The notes under the pieces were generated by a model, which was not told the origin of the DNA, did no database searches, and worked only from the letters and a program-made list of their open reading frames with translations. 64,000 nt of DNA, from assembly GCA_934490165.1 (NCBI GenBank), contig CAKSTB010000015.1, forward strand, positions 1-64,000, read 5' to 3'. Source of the DNA: an uncultured Ruminiclostridium sp. (lineage in GTDB: Bacteria; Bacillota; Clostridia; Oscillospirales; Ruminococcaceae). Shown here piece by piece: positions 24,580-33,487 of this stretch (positions are counted from its first letter, which is position 1; the number at the start of each line of letters is the position of its first letter). The position numbers were made by a program, and so were the translations under genes.

Positions 24580-26055
24580 ATGGAATATTACATCTATCTG
24601 CTTCAGATATTCGGCGGCGGAAATCCGAAGATACACGAGGTTATAAGAGCCTGCGGAAACGCACGCAATGCGTATGAGCGGATAAGCGGCGGCGATATGT
24701 CGCTGATACCGCCCAACAGGCAGGATAGCGCAAGAAAAGCAACACTCGAGCGCTCAAAGGTCATTATCGACTATTGCAGAAAAAATAACATCAGTATAGT
24801 GACTGTTGACGACAAAAATTATCCCGCTAATCTTAAGAATATATTTGACCCGCCTGTTATGCTTTTTGTGTCAGGTGGTATCGGCTGCCTTGATAACAAG
24901 CTTGCGGTAGCTGTGGTAGGACCGAGAGAGCCGTCTGTAGCCGCTGTGCGAATGGCGGAGAATATCTGCTATAATCTCGCAAAATGCGACATAGTTCTTG
25001 TCAGCGGTTTTGCAAAGGGCATAGACAGGATAGCTCATAATAACAGTATCCGTCACAGAAAACCTACAGTCGCTGTGCTCGCCTGCGGTATGACGGTTGA
25101 CTATCCCGCCGGTTCGTTCGGGTTGAGAAAAGAGATAACCGATAACGGCGGAGCGGTCATATCTGAGCTTCTGCCCGATACACCGTGCAACCCGGACTAT
25201 TTCAAGTTCAGAAACCGCATAATATCAGGGCTGTCCCATGGTACTGCGGTTGTAGGCGCATATAATAAAAGCGGCAGTCTGCTTACCGCGAACCACGCAT
25301 TTGAGCAGGACAGAGAGTTGTTCTTTACAGTACCCGAGGATACGCTTGATAGGCGCTACAGCCGCATTGTTAGGTATCTGCGCGACGGCGCTCACCCTGT
25401 GTTTGATTTTTACGATATAATAAATGAATTTTATCCGACTTATCGCGATGTGATAGATGATACTTATCTTGATAAAGAACAGCTTACAAGCTTTGTGCTC
25501 CATAACGAAAAGGACGAAGAAACGCCTGCCCGGGTAAAATCCGTACCGACCGATGAAACGGCGCAGATTTCACCGTCAACGGTTACAGCAAAAGATGATA
25601 TTCCTTTGAAGAAAGTGAAAGCGGCAGACGCACCGCGATTTAAGATCACAAGCGTGACCGATAAGGAAAAAGAGATAGATTATTTCCGCGTGACACCTGA
25701 GAATGTGCTGAAAAAGCGCAGAAAAACAACAAAACCGACATCGGAGATCAAGCCTGCCGCTGAAATAAAAGCCGCCGCACAGACGGTAAGATCAGCCGAA
25801 AACGAAAGTGTAATAATTGACCGTGAAACTGTCGCAGAGCAGAGCAGTGACACAGCGGCAAATACCGTCAATGTGCCTGCCGCCGCAGAGATACTCGGCA
25901 TTATTGTAAAAAGCGACGGTATAACGCTTGACGGCATTATGTCGGTGAGCGATCTGTCTTTCGGAGAGCTCAGCGAGATACTTGCCGACCTTGAGATAAG
26001 CGGCACGATATCCTGCGGTGCGGGAGGAATATACAAAGCGGAGAAAGATAAATAA
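24580..26055 (+). CDS. dprA: DprA-like DNA-processing protein with long C-terminal extension
   Basis: A 491-residue DprA/Smf family protein. DprA loads RecA onto incoming single strands in transformation. The Rossmann fold (about residues 75-285) carries VAVVGPREPS, VSGFAKGIDRIAH, GGAVISELLP, FRNRIISGLS and GSLLTANHAFEQ, all typical. Usual DprA proteins are about 290-370 residues; here residues 300-425 form a long charged, Lys/Ala/Thr-rich linker leading to a C-terminal winged-helix-like domain (AAEILGIIVKSDGITLDGIM, about 425-488). The next gene overlaps the stop codon by one base. Confidence 0.88.
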   Translation: MEYYIYLLQIFGGGNPKIHEVIRACGNARNAYERISGGDMSLIPPNRQDSARKATLERSKVIIDYCRKNNISIVTVDDKNYPANLKNIFDPPVMLFVSGGIGCLDNKLAVAVVGPREPSVAAVRMAENICYNLAKCDIVLVSGFAKGIDRIAHNNSIRHRKPTVAVLACGMTVDYPAGSFGLRKEITDNGGAVISELLPDTPCNPDYFKFRNRIISGLSHGTAVVGAYNKSGSLLTANHAFEQDRELFFTVPEDTLDRRYSRIVRYLRDGAHPVFDFYDIINEFYPTYRDVIDDTYLDKEQLTSFVLHNEKDEETPARVKSVPTDETAQISPSTVTAKDDIPLKKVKAADAPRFKITSVTDKEKEIDYFRVTPENVLKKRRKTTKPTSEIKPAAEIKAAAQTVRSAENESVIIDRETVAEQSSDTAANTVNVPAAAEILGIIVKSDGITLDGIMSVSDLSFGELSEILADLEISGTISCGAGGIYKAEKDK

Positions 26056-26432
26056 TGAACCGTTTTCAGCTTGACAGATACATAACCGATACATACGGCG
26101 TTACTGCCGAAAGACTGTTTGAAAAATATCCGGGCTTTCGGGTCTATAGGCACATTAACACGAAAAAGTGGTTTGCGATGATAATGGATATACCGAAAAG
26201 CAGGCTCGGGCTTGGAGCTCAGGATATTATAGATGTTGTCAATCTGAAATGCGACCCGCTTCTTATAGGTTCACTCAGAATGGAACAAGGTTTTTATCCC
26301 GCATATCATATGAACAAGGAAAACTGGATAACCGCCGCCCTTGACGGCAGTGCACCTGATGATAAGATAAAAATGCTTGTTGATATGAGTTATGAATTGA
26401 CAATGAAAAAAGCACCGGGAAAGAAGAAATAA
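26055..26432 (+). CDS. MmcQ/YjbR-family protein
   Basis: A 125-residue protein of the MmcQ/YjbR fold: the family pattern is visible in RLFEKYPGFRVYRHINTKKW, DVVNLKCDPLLIGSL, YPAYHMNKENWITAAL and the ending helix. Members are proposed to bind DNA but no biochemical role is firm. Its ATG overlaps the dprA stop (TAATG), so it is translationally coupled to dprA. A bidirectional terminator follows. Confidence 0.85.
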   Translation: MNRFQLDRYITDTYGVTAERLFEKYPGFRVYRHINTKKWFAMIMDIPKSRLGLGAQDIIDVVNLKCDPLLIGSLRMEQGFYPAYHMNKENWITAALDGSAPDDKIKMLVDMSYELTMKKAPGKKK

Positions 26433-26441
26433 GCATAAAAA

Positions 26442-26477
26442 TACCGCCCGTGAATGCGCAAGCATACACGGGCGGTA
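26442..26477. terminator. Bidirectional terminator between converging genes
   Basis: A perfect 11-bp stem TACCGCCCGTG/CACGGGCGGTA with a 14-base loop between the dprA operon and the converging ATPase gene. Confidence 0.8.
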
Positions 26478-26488
26478 AATATTTAAAT

Positions 26489-29044
26489 TTACTTCCTCAT
26501 AAGTCTTAATGAATTAAATATAGCGATTATCGAAACGCCGACATCTGCGAAAACGGCAGCCCACATATTGGCAAGACCGAGAACGCCAAGCACCTGGATT
26601 ATCAGCTTTACGGCAAGCGCGAATATGATGTTCTGGAGTACTATGCGGTTTGTCTTTTTGCTGATAGCAAATGCATCGGCAAGCTGCATCGGATCGTCCT
26701 TCATCAGAACGCAGTCGGCGGTTTCTATCGCACTGTCTGCACCCGAGCCGCCCATTGCAACGCCTATATCGGCAGATGCGATAACCGGAGCATCGTTTAT
26801 GCCGTCGCCGACGAACATAACCTTTTCCTTGTCCGAAAGCTCAGACTTCATCTTAAGTGTGATCTCACTCTTGTTTTCGGGGAGAAGCTCTGCGTAGTAG
26901 TCTGTTATACCGAGCTTTTCAGCCGCAACAGCTGCCGCAGATTTGTTATCACCTGTGAGCATAACGACCTTTACACCGTGGCTTTTCAGCATTCTTACAG
27001 CTTCTGCCGAGTGTTCCTTGGGCATATCTGCAATTTCTATATAACCTGTATATTTTCCGTCTACCGCTACATAAAGCACTGTACCGTTAGCCTCAGGGCA
27101 GTCAATGCCGCTGTCAGCCATAAGTCTGCTGTTGCCGCAGAGAACTGTTGCGCCTGAAATTACAGCCTTGATACCCTTACCGGCGATCTCACTGCATTCT
27201 GTTATCAGCGACTCGTCAATATCCGCACCGTATGCTTTTCTTACCGAAACGGCTATCGGGTGGTTGGAGTTGCTTTCCGCATAAGCCGCATATCTTAACA
27301 GCTCGTCTTTGCTTATACCTACAGGCTCAACCTTAGTGACCTCAAACTGACCCTTTGTAAGTGTGCCTGTCTTATCGAAAAGTACGACCTTTGCTTTCGA
27401 TATCGCTTCAAGGTAGTTACTGCCCTTGACAAGTATGCCCTTTGACGAAGCCTTACCGATACCCGCAAAGTATCCGAGGGGCACTGAGATGACCAGTGCG
27501 CAGGGGCACGAGATTACAAGGAAGATAAGACCTCTTTGTACCCATGTACCGAAATCAAAGCCTGTGAACAGGGGAGGGATAATTGAAATAATAACCGCCG
27601 CAAGTACGACTATAGGAGTGTAGTACTTAGCGAATACCGAGATGAAGTTCTCTGTCTTTGTCTTTTTCTCGACAGCGGACTCGACCATCTGGAGCATCTT
27701 GTATACCGTACTGTCGGTAAACTGACGTGTTGTTTTAAGCGTGATAACGCCTGAAATATTGATAGCACCTGCGGGTACTTCATCACCGATTGTAATATCT
27801 CTCGGTAAACTCTCGCCTGTGAGTGCGGAGGTGTCTATTGAAGTATTACCGCTTTCGATAATGCCGTCCAGCGGTATCTTTTCGCCGGGCTTAACCCTGA
27901 TTATACTGCCTGTTTCAACGTTTTCGGGATCTACCGTTACATATTCGCCGTCAATAAGAACATCGGCAGTTTCGGGCTTTGTCTTGATAAGAGAAGATAT
28001 GCTTCTTCTTGACTTGTTTACGGCTATCGACTGGAAGAACTCGCCGACTGTGTAGAACAGCATTACGGCAACCGCCTCTTCATACTCGCCGAGCACTATA
28101 GCGCCGATACTTGCAATAAGCATAAGCGTGTTTTCGTTGAAAAAGTTTTTCTTGGCTATCGCCTTGATCGATGTTATCGCTACTTCAAGTCCGCAGATAA
28201 CGTAAGCGACAAGATACATTGAAAGTATTGCAATCTTAGGCGCAAGCTGTTCCATACCGATAGTTTTTTCAAGGATAAACGCAATAATGAACAGAATGCC
28301 CGCGCTTATCATCTTGATGATATCTTTTGTATAGCTTACCTTTTTCTCAACGTGGTTTTCCTTTTCGCTGACGGTTACATCGGGCTCAACGGCTGTTACC
28401 GTTGCGGTTACCTGCTTTAACAGCTCCTTATCTGAAATTATCTTTGAGGGAACTATCGTAAGCTCCTTTTTGATAAAGTTCATCGTTGCGCTGTCTGCGT
28501 AATCGGATTTCTCAACGGCTTCTCTTACTTCTTCCGCACACTGTGCACAGTCAAGACCGTCTATTATATATTTCTTTTCTTTGAATGTCTGTCTTTCCCT
28601 GACAGTTACATCGGGTTCGAGCTTCGTTACGACCTCGGTGACCTTAGCAAGCAGTTCTGCCGATGATATGTTACCTGCGGGGCTTACCGTAAGCTCCTGC
28701 TTAAAGAAGTTCATACCTGCGCTTTCCGCAAAATCAGAGCTTTCAATTTCCGCTCTTATCTCTTCTGCGCAATGAGCACAGTCAAGACCCTCGAGAATGT
28801 ATGTCTTTACGTTCTTAGGCTGCTGCTCGCTTACCTTTACATCGGGCTCGAGCTTTGCTACAACTTCGGTGACCGTTGTCATAAGCTCATCGGGTGAACA
28901 CAAACCCTCGGTTTCAACAGTAAGCTCCTGCTTCATAAAGTTCATACCTGCCGATTTTACACGCTCGTTTTTCTCGACCTCGGCACGGATCTCTTCCGCA
29001 CAGTGAGCGCAGTCAAGCCCTTCTAAAATATAAATTCTTTTCAT
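26489..29044 (-). CDS. Heavy-metal P1B-type ATPase with three HMA domains (Zn/Cd type)
   Basis: An 851-residue metal-exporting ATPase of the inner membrane. Three consecutive N-terminal HMA domains (about residues 1-75, 83-160, 163-235) each begin with a near-identical metal loop, GLDCAHCAEEIR or GLDCAQCAEEVR. The membrane core has the CPC motif in LVISCPCALVIS, the phosphorylation site DKTGTLTKG, TGES, TGDN and GDGINDAP. The late membrane segment NMWAAVFADVGVSI carries the Asp typical of Zn2+/Cd2+/Pb2+ transporters (ZntA/CadA). AAAGGTGG precedes the ATG. The ArsR-family gene upstream and the palindrome at 29073 indicate metal-induced expression. Confidence 0.93.
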   Translation of the reverse strand: MKRIYILEGLDCAHCAEEIRAEVEKNERVKSAGMNFMKQELTVETEGLCSPDELMTTVTEVVAKLEPDVKVSEQQPKNVKTYILEGLDCAHCAEEIRAEIESSDFAESAGMNFFKQELTVSPAGNISSAELLAKVTEVVTKLEPDVTVRERQTFKEKKYIIDGLDCAQCAEEVREAVEKSDYADSATMNFIKKELTIVPSKIISDKELLKQVTATVTAVEPDVTVSEKENHVEKKVSYTKDIIKMISAGILFIIAFILEKTIGMEQLAPKIAILSMYLVAYVICGLEVAITSIKAIAKKNFFNENTLMLIASIGAIVLGEYEEAVAVMLFYTVGEFFQSIAVNKSRRSISSLIKTKPETADVLIDGEYVTVDPENVETGSIIRVKPGEKIPLDGIIESGNTSIDTSALTGESLPRDITIGDEVPAGAINISGVITLKTTRQFTDSTVYKMLQMVESAVEKKTKTENFISVFAKYYTPIVVLAAVIISIIPPLFTGFDFGTWVQRGLIFLVISCPCALVISVPLGYFAGIGKASSKGILVKGSNYLEAISKAKVVLFDKTGTLTKGQFEVTKVEPVGISKDELLRYAAYAESNSNHPIAVSVRKAYGADIDESLITECSEIAGKGIKAVISGATVLCGNSRLMADSGIDCPEANGTVLYVAVDGKYTGYIEIADMPKEHSAEAVRMLKSHGVKVVMLTGDNKSAAAVAAEKLGITDYYAELLPENKSEITLKMKSELSDKEKVMFVGDGINDAPVIASADIGVAMGGSGADSAIETADCVLMKDDPMQLADAFAISKKTNRIVLQNIIFALAVKLIIQVLGVLGLANMWAAVFADVGVSIIAIFNSLRLMRK

Positions 29045-29072
29045 AAGCTACCACCTTTGATATGCTTGAAGT

Positions 29073-29098
29073 TTTGAACAATTGAGTAATTGTTCAAA
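29073..29098. promoter_or_regulatory. ArsR-family operator upstream of the metal ATPase
   Basis: A perfect inverted repeat TTTGAACAATT-gagt-AATTGTTCAAA, 29 bases upstream of the ATPase ATG. A second site with the same half-site TTGAAC lies in front of the regulator gene at 29552. Confidence 0.8.
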
Positions 29099-29148
29099 TG
29101 TTAAGTCCGAAAAAACAGGAGATGTTATCTCCTTTGATTTTTCCCGTT

Positions 29149-29535
29149 TTATTCCATAATATGCTCCAGCGCATTGCTGAACACCGTGTTTACATGGTCG
29201 TCGCTGAGCATATAGTAAACGACTTTGCCTTGTTTTTCACTGCGGACAAGCCCTGCCTGTCTTAAAACTCTCAGCTGGTGCGATATTGCCGATGCCGTCA
29301 TGCCGAGCAGTGCGGCGAGGTCACATACGCACATCTTTGAGCGTGACAGCGAGTAGAGAATTTTAATTCTTGTTTCATCGCTTATCGCCTTGAAGAACAT
29401 CGACAGCTTTTCAAACTGCATCTGTTCAAGCATTCCCGAACGTACATAATTTACTACATCCTCATGTATCACATTACAGTTACAAAACTCACTGTCGTCC
29501 TTTTCTTTGATATTTTCCGGATTGTTGACTGACAT
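29149..29535 (-). CDS. ArsR/SmtB-family metal sensor (CadC-like)
   Basis: A 128-residue winged-helix repressor. The metal-binding helix contains Cys69-Val-Cys71-Asp72 (the CVCDL box) and the N-terminus has Cys18-x-Cys20, the two parts of a CadC-type thiolate site for Cd/Pb/Zn. The recognition helix is SAISHQLRVLRQAGLV, followed by the wing GKVVYYML. When metal binds, family members leave the operator. It lies upstream of the metal ATPase in the same direction and both genes carry TTGAAC-type operators. Confidence 0.93.
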   Translation of the reverse strand: MSVNNPENIKEKDDSEFCNCNVIHEDVVNYVRSGMLEQMQFEKLSMFFKAISDETRIKILYSLSRSKMCVCDLAALLGMTASAISHQLRVLRQAGLVRSEKQGKVVYYMLSDDHVNTVFSNALEHIME

Positions 29536-29551
29536 TTTAACCTCGTTTCAT

Positions 29552-29604
29552 TTGAACGGTTGTTCAACTGTTTGCATTATATCACCGTTACACTGCGTTG
29601 TCAA
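29552..29604 (-). promoter_or_regulatory. Consensus promoter and operator of the metal-sensor gene
   Basis: TTGACA (29604-29599), 17 bases, TATAAT (29581-29576): a perfect sigma-70 type promoter. The operator TTGAAC-ggtt-GTTCAA (29552-29567) lies just downstream of the -10, where a bound repressor would block transcription. The -35 lies inside the end of the upstream XRE gene. Confidence 0.88.
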
Positions 29605-30004
29605 TAGGTTCTTTATGATTTTTTGCTTTTCTCGCAAAATATTTTTCGGCTATACAGGAAAAGAACGCCGTTTTGTCATCTTCCGTAAAATCCTTATCGT
29701 CAAGGAGTGACCTGACCTCGGACAATACCTCGTCTGCTTTCTCTCTGGTTTCTGTCGGGGAAGTGCCGTAGAAATACAGCTTTTCGTCACTTGACAGGAT
29801 AAGATCCACCGTGTCGTCTGTCAGCATTTCCTCACTCACGCCGAGAAGCACCGCCATATCAGAAAGAGTTTTCGCTCTTGGCGTTCTCGCTCCGCTTATG
29901 TAATTTGCAAGCGCTCTGTAGGTTATGGAAATGGCTGCCGCAAAATCGGTCTTTTTATAGCCGTTTCTTTTAATAAGTATCTCCAGCTTGTCCTTAAGTT
30001 CCAT
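29588..30004 (-). CDS. XRE-family transcriptional regulator
   Basis: A 138-residue protein with an N-terminal helix-turn-helix (residues 4-62: LEILIKRNGYKKTDFAAAIS and YRALANYISGARTPR) and a C-terminal helical, acidic half of unknown role. The start at ATG 30004 is set by CGGAGGA; 20 more codons are open upstream but include the promoter. It stands between the metal-sensor gene and the divergent arginine operon. Its targets are unknown. Confidence 0.85.
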   Translation of the reverse strand: MELKDKLEILIKRNGYKKTDFAAAISITYRALANYISGARTPRAKTLSDMAVLLGVSEEMLTDDTVDLILSSDEKLYFYGTSPTETREKADEVLSEVRSLLDDKDFTEDDKTAFFSCIAEKYFARKAKNHKEPIDNAV

Positions 30005-30035
30005 AAATCCTCCGACTGAATTTCCTTTTACTATT

Positions 30036-30064
30036 ATTATATCCTTACATTGGCGGGTTGTCAA
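30036..30064 (-). promoter_or_regulatory. Consensus promoter of the XRE regulator gene
   Basis: TTGACA (30064-30059), 17 bases, TATAAT (30041-30036), 32 bases before the ATG. Confidence 0.85.
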
Positions 30065-30148
30065 TCAAAAAAATACATAAAAATTCGCTAAAATTCAACA
30101 AATATTCACGATATGCAGTATAATATGCAGTTTCGTGCATAAAAATAC

Positions 30149-30176
30149 TTGACTTTGATGTGAAAAGGTGTATAAT
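30149..30176 (+). promoter_or_regulatory. Promoter of the arginine biosynthesis cluster
   Basis: TTGACT (30149) and TATAAT (30171) separated by 16 bases, 70 bases before argG. AT-rich inverted segments upstream (ATATGCA repeats at 30112-30130) could be an arginine-repressor site, but no clear ARG box is visible. Confidence 0.7.
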
Positions 30177-30245
30177 ATTCAATGTGAGTTAAATCAGAAA
30201 GCAGAACGCCCGAAAGCGTCTGTGAGATAGAAAGGAAATAATAAA

Positions 30246-31472
30246 ATGGCTAAAGAAATCAAAAAGATCGTACTTGCTTATTCAGGCGGACTTGATACGT
30301 CCATCATCATTCCGTGGTTACATGAGAATTACCCCGGTTGCGAGGTAATCTGCGTTGCAGGTAACGTAGGACAGGATTCTGAAATAGTAGGTCTTGAAGA
30401 AAGAGCTAAGAAGACAGGCGCATCAAAGCTCTACATAGAAGATATACAGGACGAATTCGTAAACGACTTCATATTCCCCACACTCAAGGCAGGCGCTAAG
30501 TACGAGGGCTATCTGCTCGGTACATCGTTCGCTCGTCCTCCTATAGCTAAAAGACTTGTTGAGATAGCTAAGAAGGAAGGCGCTGATGCTATCTGCCACG
30601 GCTGCACAGGTAAGGGCAACGACCAGGTACGTTTTGAGCTTACAATAAAGGCTCTCGCACCCGAGCTCGAGATAATCGCTCCCTGGAGAATATGGGATAT
30701 CAAGTCAAGAGAACAGGAAATCGAATACGCCGAGGCTCACAATGTTCCGATAAAGATCACCCGTGAAACAAACTACTCAAAGGATATGAACCTCTGGCAC
30801 TTATCACACGAAGGTCTTGACCTTGAAGATCCCGCAAACGAACCCCAGTACAACAAGGAAGGCTTCTTAGAGCTCGGTGTTTCACCCGAACAGGCTCCCG
30901 ACAAGCCCACATATGTTACAATACACTTTGAAAAGGGTATCCCCACTTCACTGAACGGTGAAGAGATGGACGGCGTAAAGCTCATCAAGACTCTTAACAA
31001 GCTCGGCGGCGAGAACGGCATCGGTCTGTTCGATGTTGTTGAAAACAGACTTGTAGGTATGAAGTCAAGAGGCGTTTACGAAACTCCCGGCGGAACTATC
31101 CTTTATCACGCTCACGAAGTTCTCGAAACTATCTGCCTTGATAAGGAAACACAGCACTACAAGTACGGTCTTGCACAGAAGTATGCAGATATCGTATATA
31201 ACGGTCAGTGGTACACACCCTTAAGAGAGGCTATGGACGCTTTCGTTGACAAGACACAGGAAACTGTTACAGGCGACGTTAAGCTCAAGCTCTACAAGGG
31301 CAATATCATCAACGCAGGCGTTACATCACCCTACACACTGTACAGTGAAGATTTCGCATCATTCGGTGAGGACGATGTTTACGATCAGTCAGATTCAAAG
31401 GGCTTTATCAACCTGTTCGGTCTGCCGATAAAGGTCAAGGCTCTGCTTGATGCCGAGAGAAACAATAAGTAA
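30246..31472 (+). CDS. argG: Argininosuccinate synthase
   Basis: A 408-residue ATP-dependent ligase that joins citrulline and aspartate. The N-terminal PP-loop LAYSGGLDTSI (about residues 9-19) binds ATP; CHGCTGKGNDQVRFE and NMWHLSHEGLDLEDP-like segments are typical. AAAGGAA precedes the ATG. It opens the arginine cluster, followed by a hairpin before argH that could set relative expression. Confidence 0.96.
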   Translation: MAKEIKKIVLAYSGGLDTSIIIPWLHENYPGCEVICVAGNVGQDSEIVGLEERAKKTGASKLYIEDIQDEFVNDFIFPTLKAGAKYEGYLLGTSFARPPIAKRLVEIAKKEGADAICHGCTGKGNDQVRFELTIKALAPELEIIAPWRIWDIKSREQEIEYAEAHNVPIKITRETNYSKDMNLWHLSHEGLDLEDPANEPQYNKEGFLELGVSPEQAPDKPTYVTIHFEKGIPTSLNGEEMDGVKLIKTLNKLGGENGIGLFDVVENRLVGMKSRGVYETPGGTILYHAHEVLETICLDKETQHYKYGLAQKYADIVYNGQWYTPLREAMDAFVDKTQETVTGDVKLKLYKGNIINAGVTSPYTLYSEDFASFGEDDVYDQSDSKGFINLFGLPIKVKALLDAERNNK

Positions 31473-31496
31473 GCTTTAAAAGCGTTACGGTAAATC

Positions 31497-31524
31497 CCGC
31501 AAGGTGTAAAACTATGCCTTGCGG
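31497..31524 (+). terminator. Hairpin after argG
   Basis: Perfect stem CCGCAAGG/CCTTGCGG with a 12-base loop, then CTTTTACGGTTTTAT. It is probably a partial terminator inside the arg cluster. Confidence 0.55.
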
Positions 31525-31550
31525 CTTTTACGGTTTTATAAGATACGATT

Positions 31551-31574
31551 CGTACCGACTTTTCGGTCGGTACG
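31551..31574. other. Second hairpin in the argG-argH spacer
   Basis: Perfect 9-bp stem CGTACCGAC/GTCGGTACG with a 6-base loop, 100 bases before argH. No T-run follows on the plus strand; it could be an operator or an RNA-processing structure. Confidence 0.5.
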
Positions 31575-31674
31575 GTATTGTGTTTTATTTACCACTCTTA
31601 TATTTATAACGGAAAAAACAAGACGCTTTTTGCGTTATGAACATAAAAGCATAAATCTGAAAGGAAACAACAGT

Positions 31675-33063
31675 ATGTCTAAAATGATGTGGGCAGGAAG
31701 ATTTTCAAAGGAGGTCGACACAAAGGTCAACGACTTTAATTCTTCTATCTCATTTGACGCAAGAATGTACAAGCATGATATAAAGGGCTCGATAGCACAC
31801 GCTACAATGCTCGGTGAGTGCGGTATTATCAATCCCGCCGACAGCAAGGTTATTATCGAGGGACTGAACGGCATTTTAAGTGATATCGAAAGCGGAAAGC
31901 TCCATTTTGATCCCAACGCCGAGGATATCCATATGTTCGTTGAGGCTGAGCTTACAGCCCGTATAGGCGATGCGGGAAAGCGTCTTCACACCGCAAGGAG
32001 CAGAAACGATCAGGTAGCACTTGATATAAAGCTTTATCTCAAGGACGAAGTAGATGAAATAGCAAAGCTTGTCCGCGAGCTTATAAATACGATTATCGAT
32101 ATCGCAAAACAGCACACCGAAACCGTAATGCCGGGCTACACCCACTTACAGCGTGCACAGCCCGTTACATTTGCTCATCATCTTATGGCTTATGCACAGA
32201 TGCTGACAAGAGATCTGACAAGGCTTGCAGACTGTAAGGAGAGAATGGACGTAATGCCGCTCGGCTCATGTGCGCTTGCAGGTACGACATACCCTCTTAA
32301 CAGAAAGAGAACCGCCGAGCTTCTCGGATTTAAGGATATTACAATGAACAGCCTTGACGGCGTATCCGACAGGGATTTCTGCATTGAGCTGTGCTCCGAC
32401 ATTTCGATGCTTATGATGCACCTTTCAAGATTTTCCGAGGAAATAATTATGTGGTGCTCATGGGAGTTCAAGTTCATTGAGCTTGACGATGCTTATTCTA
32501 CAGGCAGTTCGATAATGCCGCAGAAGAAGAACCCCGATGTTACAGAGCTAATAAGAGGTAAGACCGCGAGAGTATACGGCGATCTACAGACACTGCTCAC
32601 AATGATGAAAGGTCTTCCGCTTGCATACAACAAGGATATGCAGGAGGACAAGGAAGCTATCTTTGATGCAGTGGATACGGTAAAGCTGTGTATCTCGACA
32701 TTTATCCCGATGCTTGCGACTATGACAGTACTTAAAGACAATATGCGTACCGCCGCCGCAAAGGGCTTTATCAATGCTACAGATTGTGCTGACTATCTTG
32801 TAAAGAAAGGACTTCCTTTCAGAACAGCATATAAGATAACAGGTACACTCGTTGCTCTTTGCATTGAGAAGAACACAACGCTTGAACAGCTCCCGATAGA
32901 AGAATATAAGAAGCTGTGTGAAACATTTGACACAGATGTATATGACGCAATAAGCCTTGATACCTGCGTTATGCAAAGAGGCGTTGACGGCGGACCTGCT
33001 CCCGATGCAGTAAAGCGTCAGATAGCAGAGCTTGAATGCAGACTGGGCGGTATCGATATCTGA
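31675..33063 (+). CDS. argH: Argininosuccinate lyase
   Basis: A 462-residue lyase of the fumarase/aspartase superfamily that splits argininosuccinate into arginine and fumarate. Signature segments are MWAGRF near the start, AEDIHMFVE, HTARSRNDQVALD, TVMPGYTHLQRAQP and the catalytic loop GSSIMPQKKNPD. I start at ATG 31675, eight bases after AAAGGAA; the frame is open 52 codons further upstream but that part covers hairpins and lacks family similarity. The stop overlaps the next gene's start (TGATG). Confidence 0.96.
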   Translation: MSKMMWAGRFSKEVDTKVNDFNSSISFDARMYKHDIKGSIAHATMLGECGIINPADSKVIIEGLNGILSDIESGKLHFDPNAEDIHMFVEAELTARIGDAGKRLHTARSRNDQVALDIKLYLKDEVDEIAKLVRELINTIIDIAKQHTETVMPGYTHLQRAQPVTFAHHLMAYAQMLTRDLTRLADCKERMDVMPLGSCALAGTTYPLNRKRTAELLGFKDITMNSLDGVSDRDFCIELCSDISMLMMHLSRFSEEIIMWCSWEFKFIELDDAYSTGSSIMPQKKNPDVTELIRGKTARVYGDLQTLLTMMKGLPLAYNKDMQEDKEAIFDAVDTVKLCISTFIPMLATMTVLKDNMRTAAAKGFINATDCADYLVKKGLPFRTAYKITGTLVALCIEKNTTLEQLPIEEYKKLCETFDTDVYDAISLDTCVMQRGVDGGPAPDAVKRQIAELECRLGGIDI

Positions 33064-33476
33064 TGATAACTTACGAATACAGATTACCGCACGATATAAA
33101 TTCGTTCAGACGCAGTGTTGGCTGGTATGAGCTTTCGCCAAGACAGCTTGAATGTGCGCTTTCACGTTCGGTGTTCGCGATAACGGCGCTTGACGGCGAA
33201 AAAGAAGTCGGCTCGGCGCGAGTTGTCGGTGACGGCGGCTATCAGTTCTTTATTAGCGACGTTATTGTCCGCCCCGAATATCAGGGACAGGGCATAGGCA
33301 GAGGAATGCTTACAAGGCTTATGGACAAGGCGTTGTCGGTAGCCGATGAGGGTGAAACGATAATGATAAACCTTATGTCCGCAAAGGACAAAGAGCCGTT
33401 TTACGAAAAGCTCGGATTTATGCGCAGACCGAACGATGAACGCGGTTGCGGAATGACAAGATTTCTTAAAAAATAA
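33063..33476 (+). CDS. GNAT-family acetyltransferase inside the arg cluster
   Basis: A 137-residue GNAT protein. The acetyl-CoA loop is VRPEYQGQGIGRGML (about residues 72-87), and the late motif is DKEPFYEKLGFMRRPND. Its ATG overlaps the argH stop, so it is translationally coupled. Being inside the arginine cluster, it might acylate an intermediate, for instance supply N-acetylglutamate to start the cycle, but small GNATs of this type are widespread and the substrate cannot be inferred from sequence. Confidence 0.8.
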   Translation: MITYEYRLPHDINSFRRSVGWYELSPRQLECALSRSVFAITALDGEKEVGSARVVGDGGYQFFISDVIVRPEYQGQGIGRGMLTRLMDKALSVADEGETIMINLMSAKDKEPFYEKLGFMRRPNDERGCGMTRFLKK

Positions 33477-33487
33477 GAGGTGCTTAT

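Noticed and set aside
30065..30148. Arginine-repressor (ARG box) sites before argG
   Set aside because: AT-rich half-palindromes with ATATGCA are present, but no pair of clear ARG boxes could be defined.
31525..31674. T-box or other riboswitch in the argG-argH spacer
   Set aside because: Two hairpins are visible but no T-box sequence or known riboswitch core.
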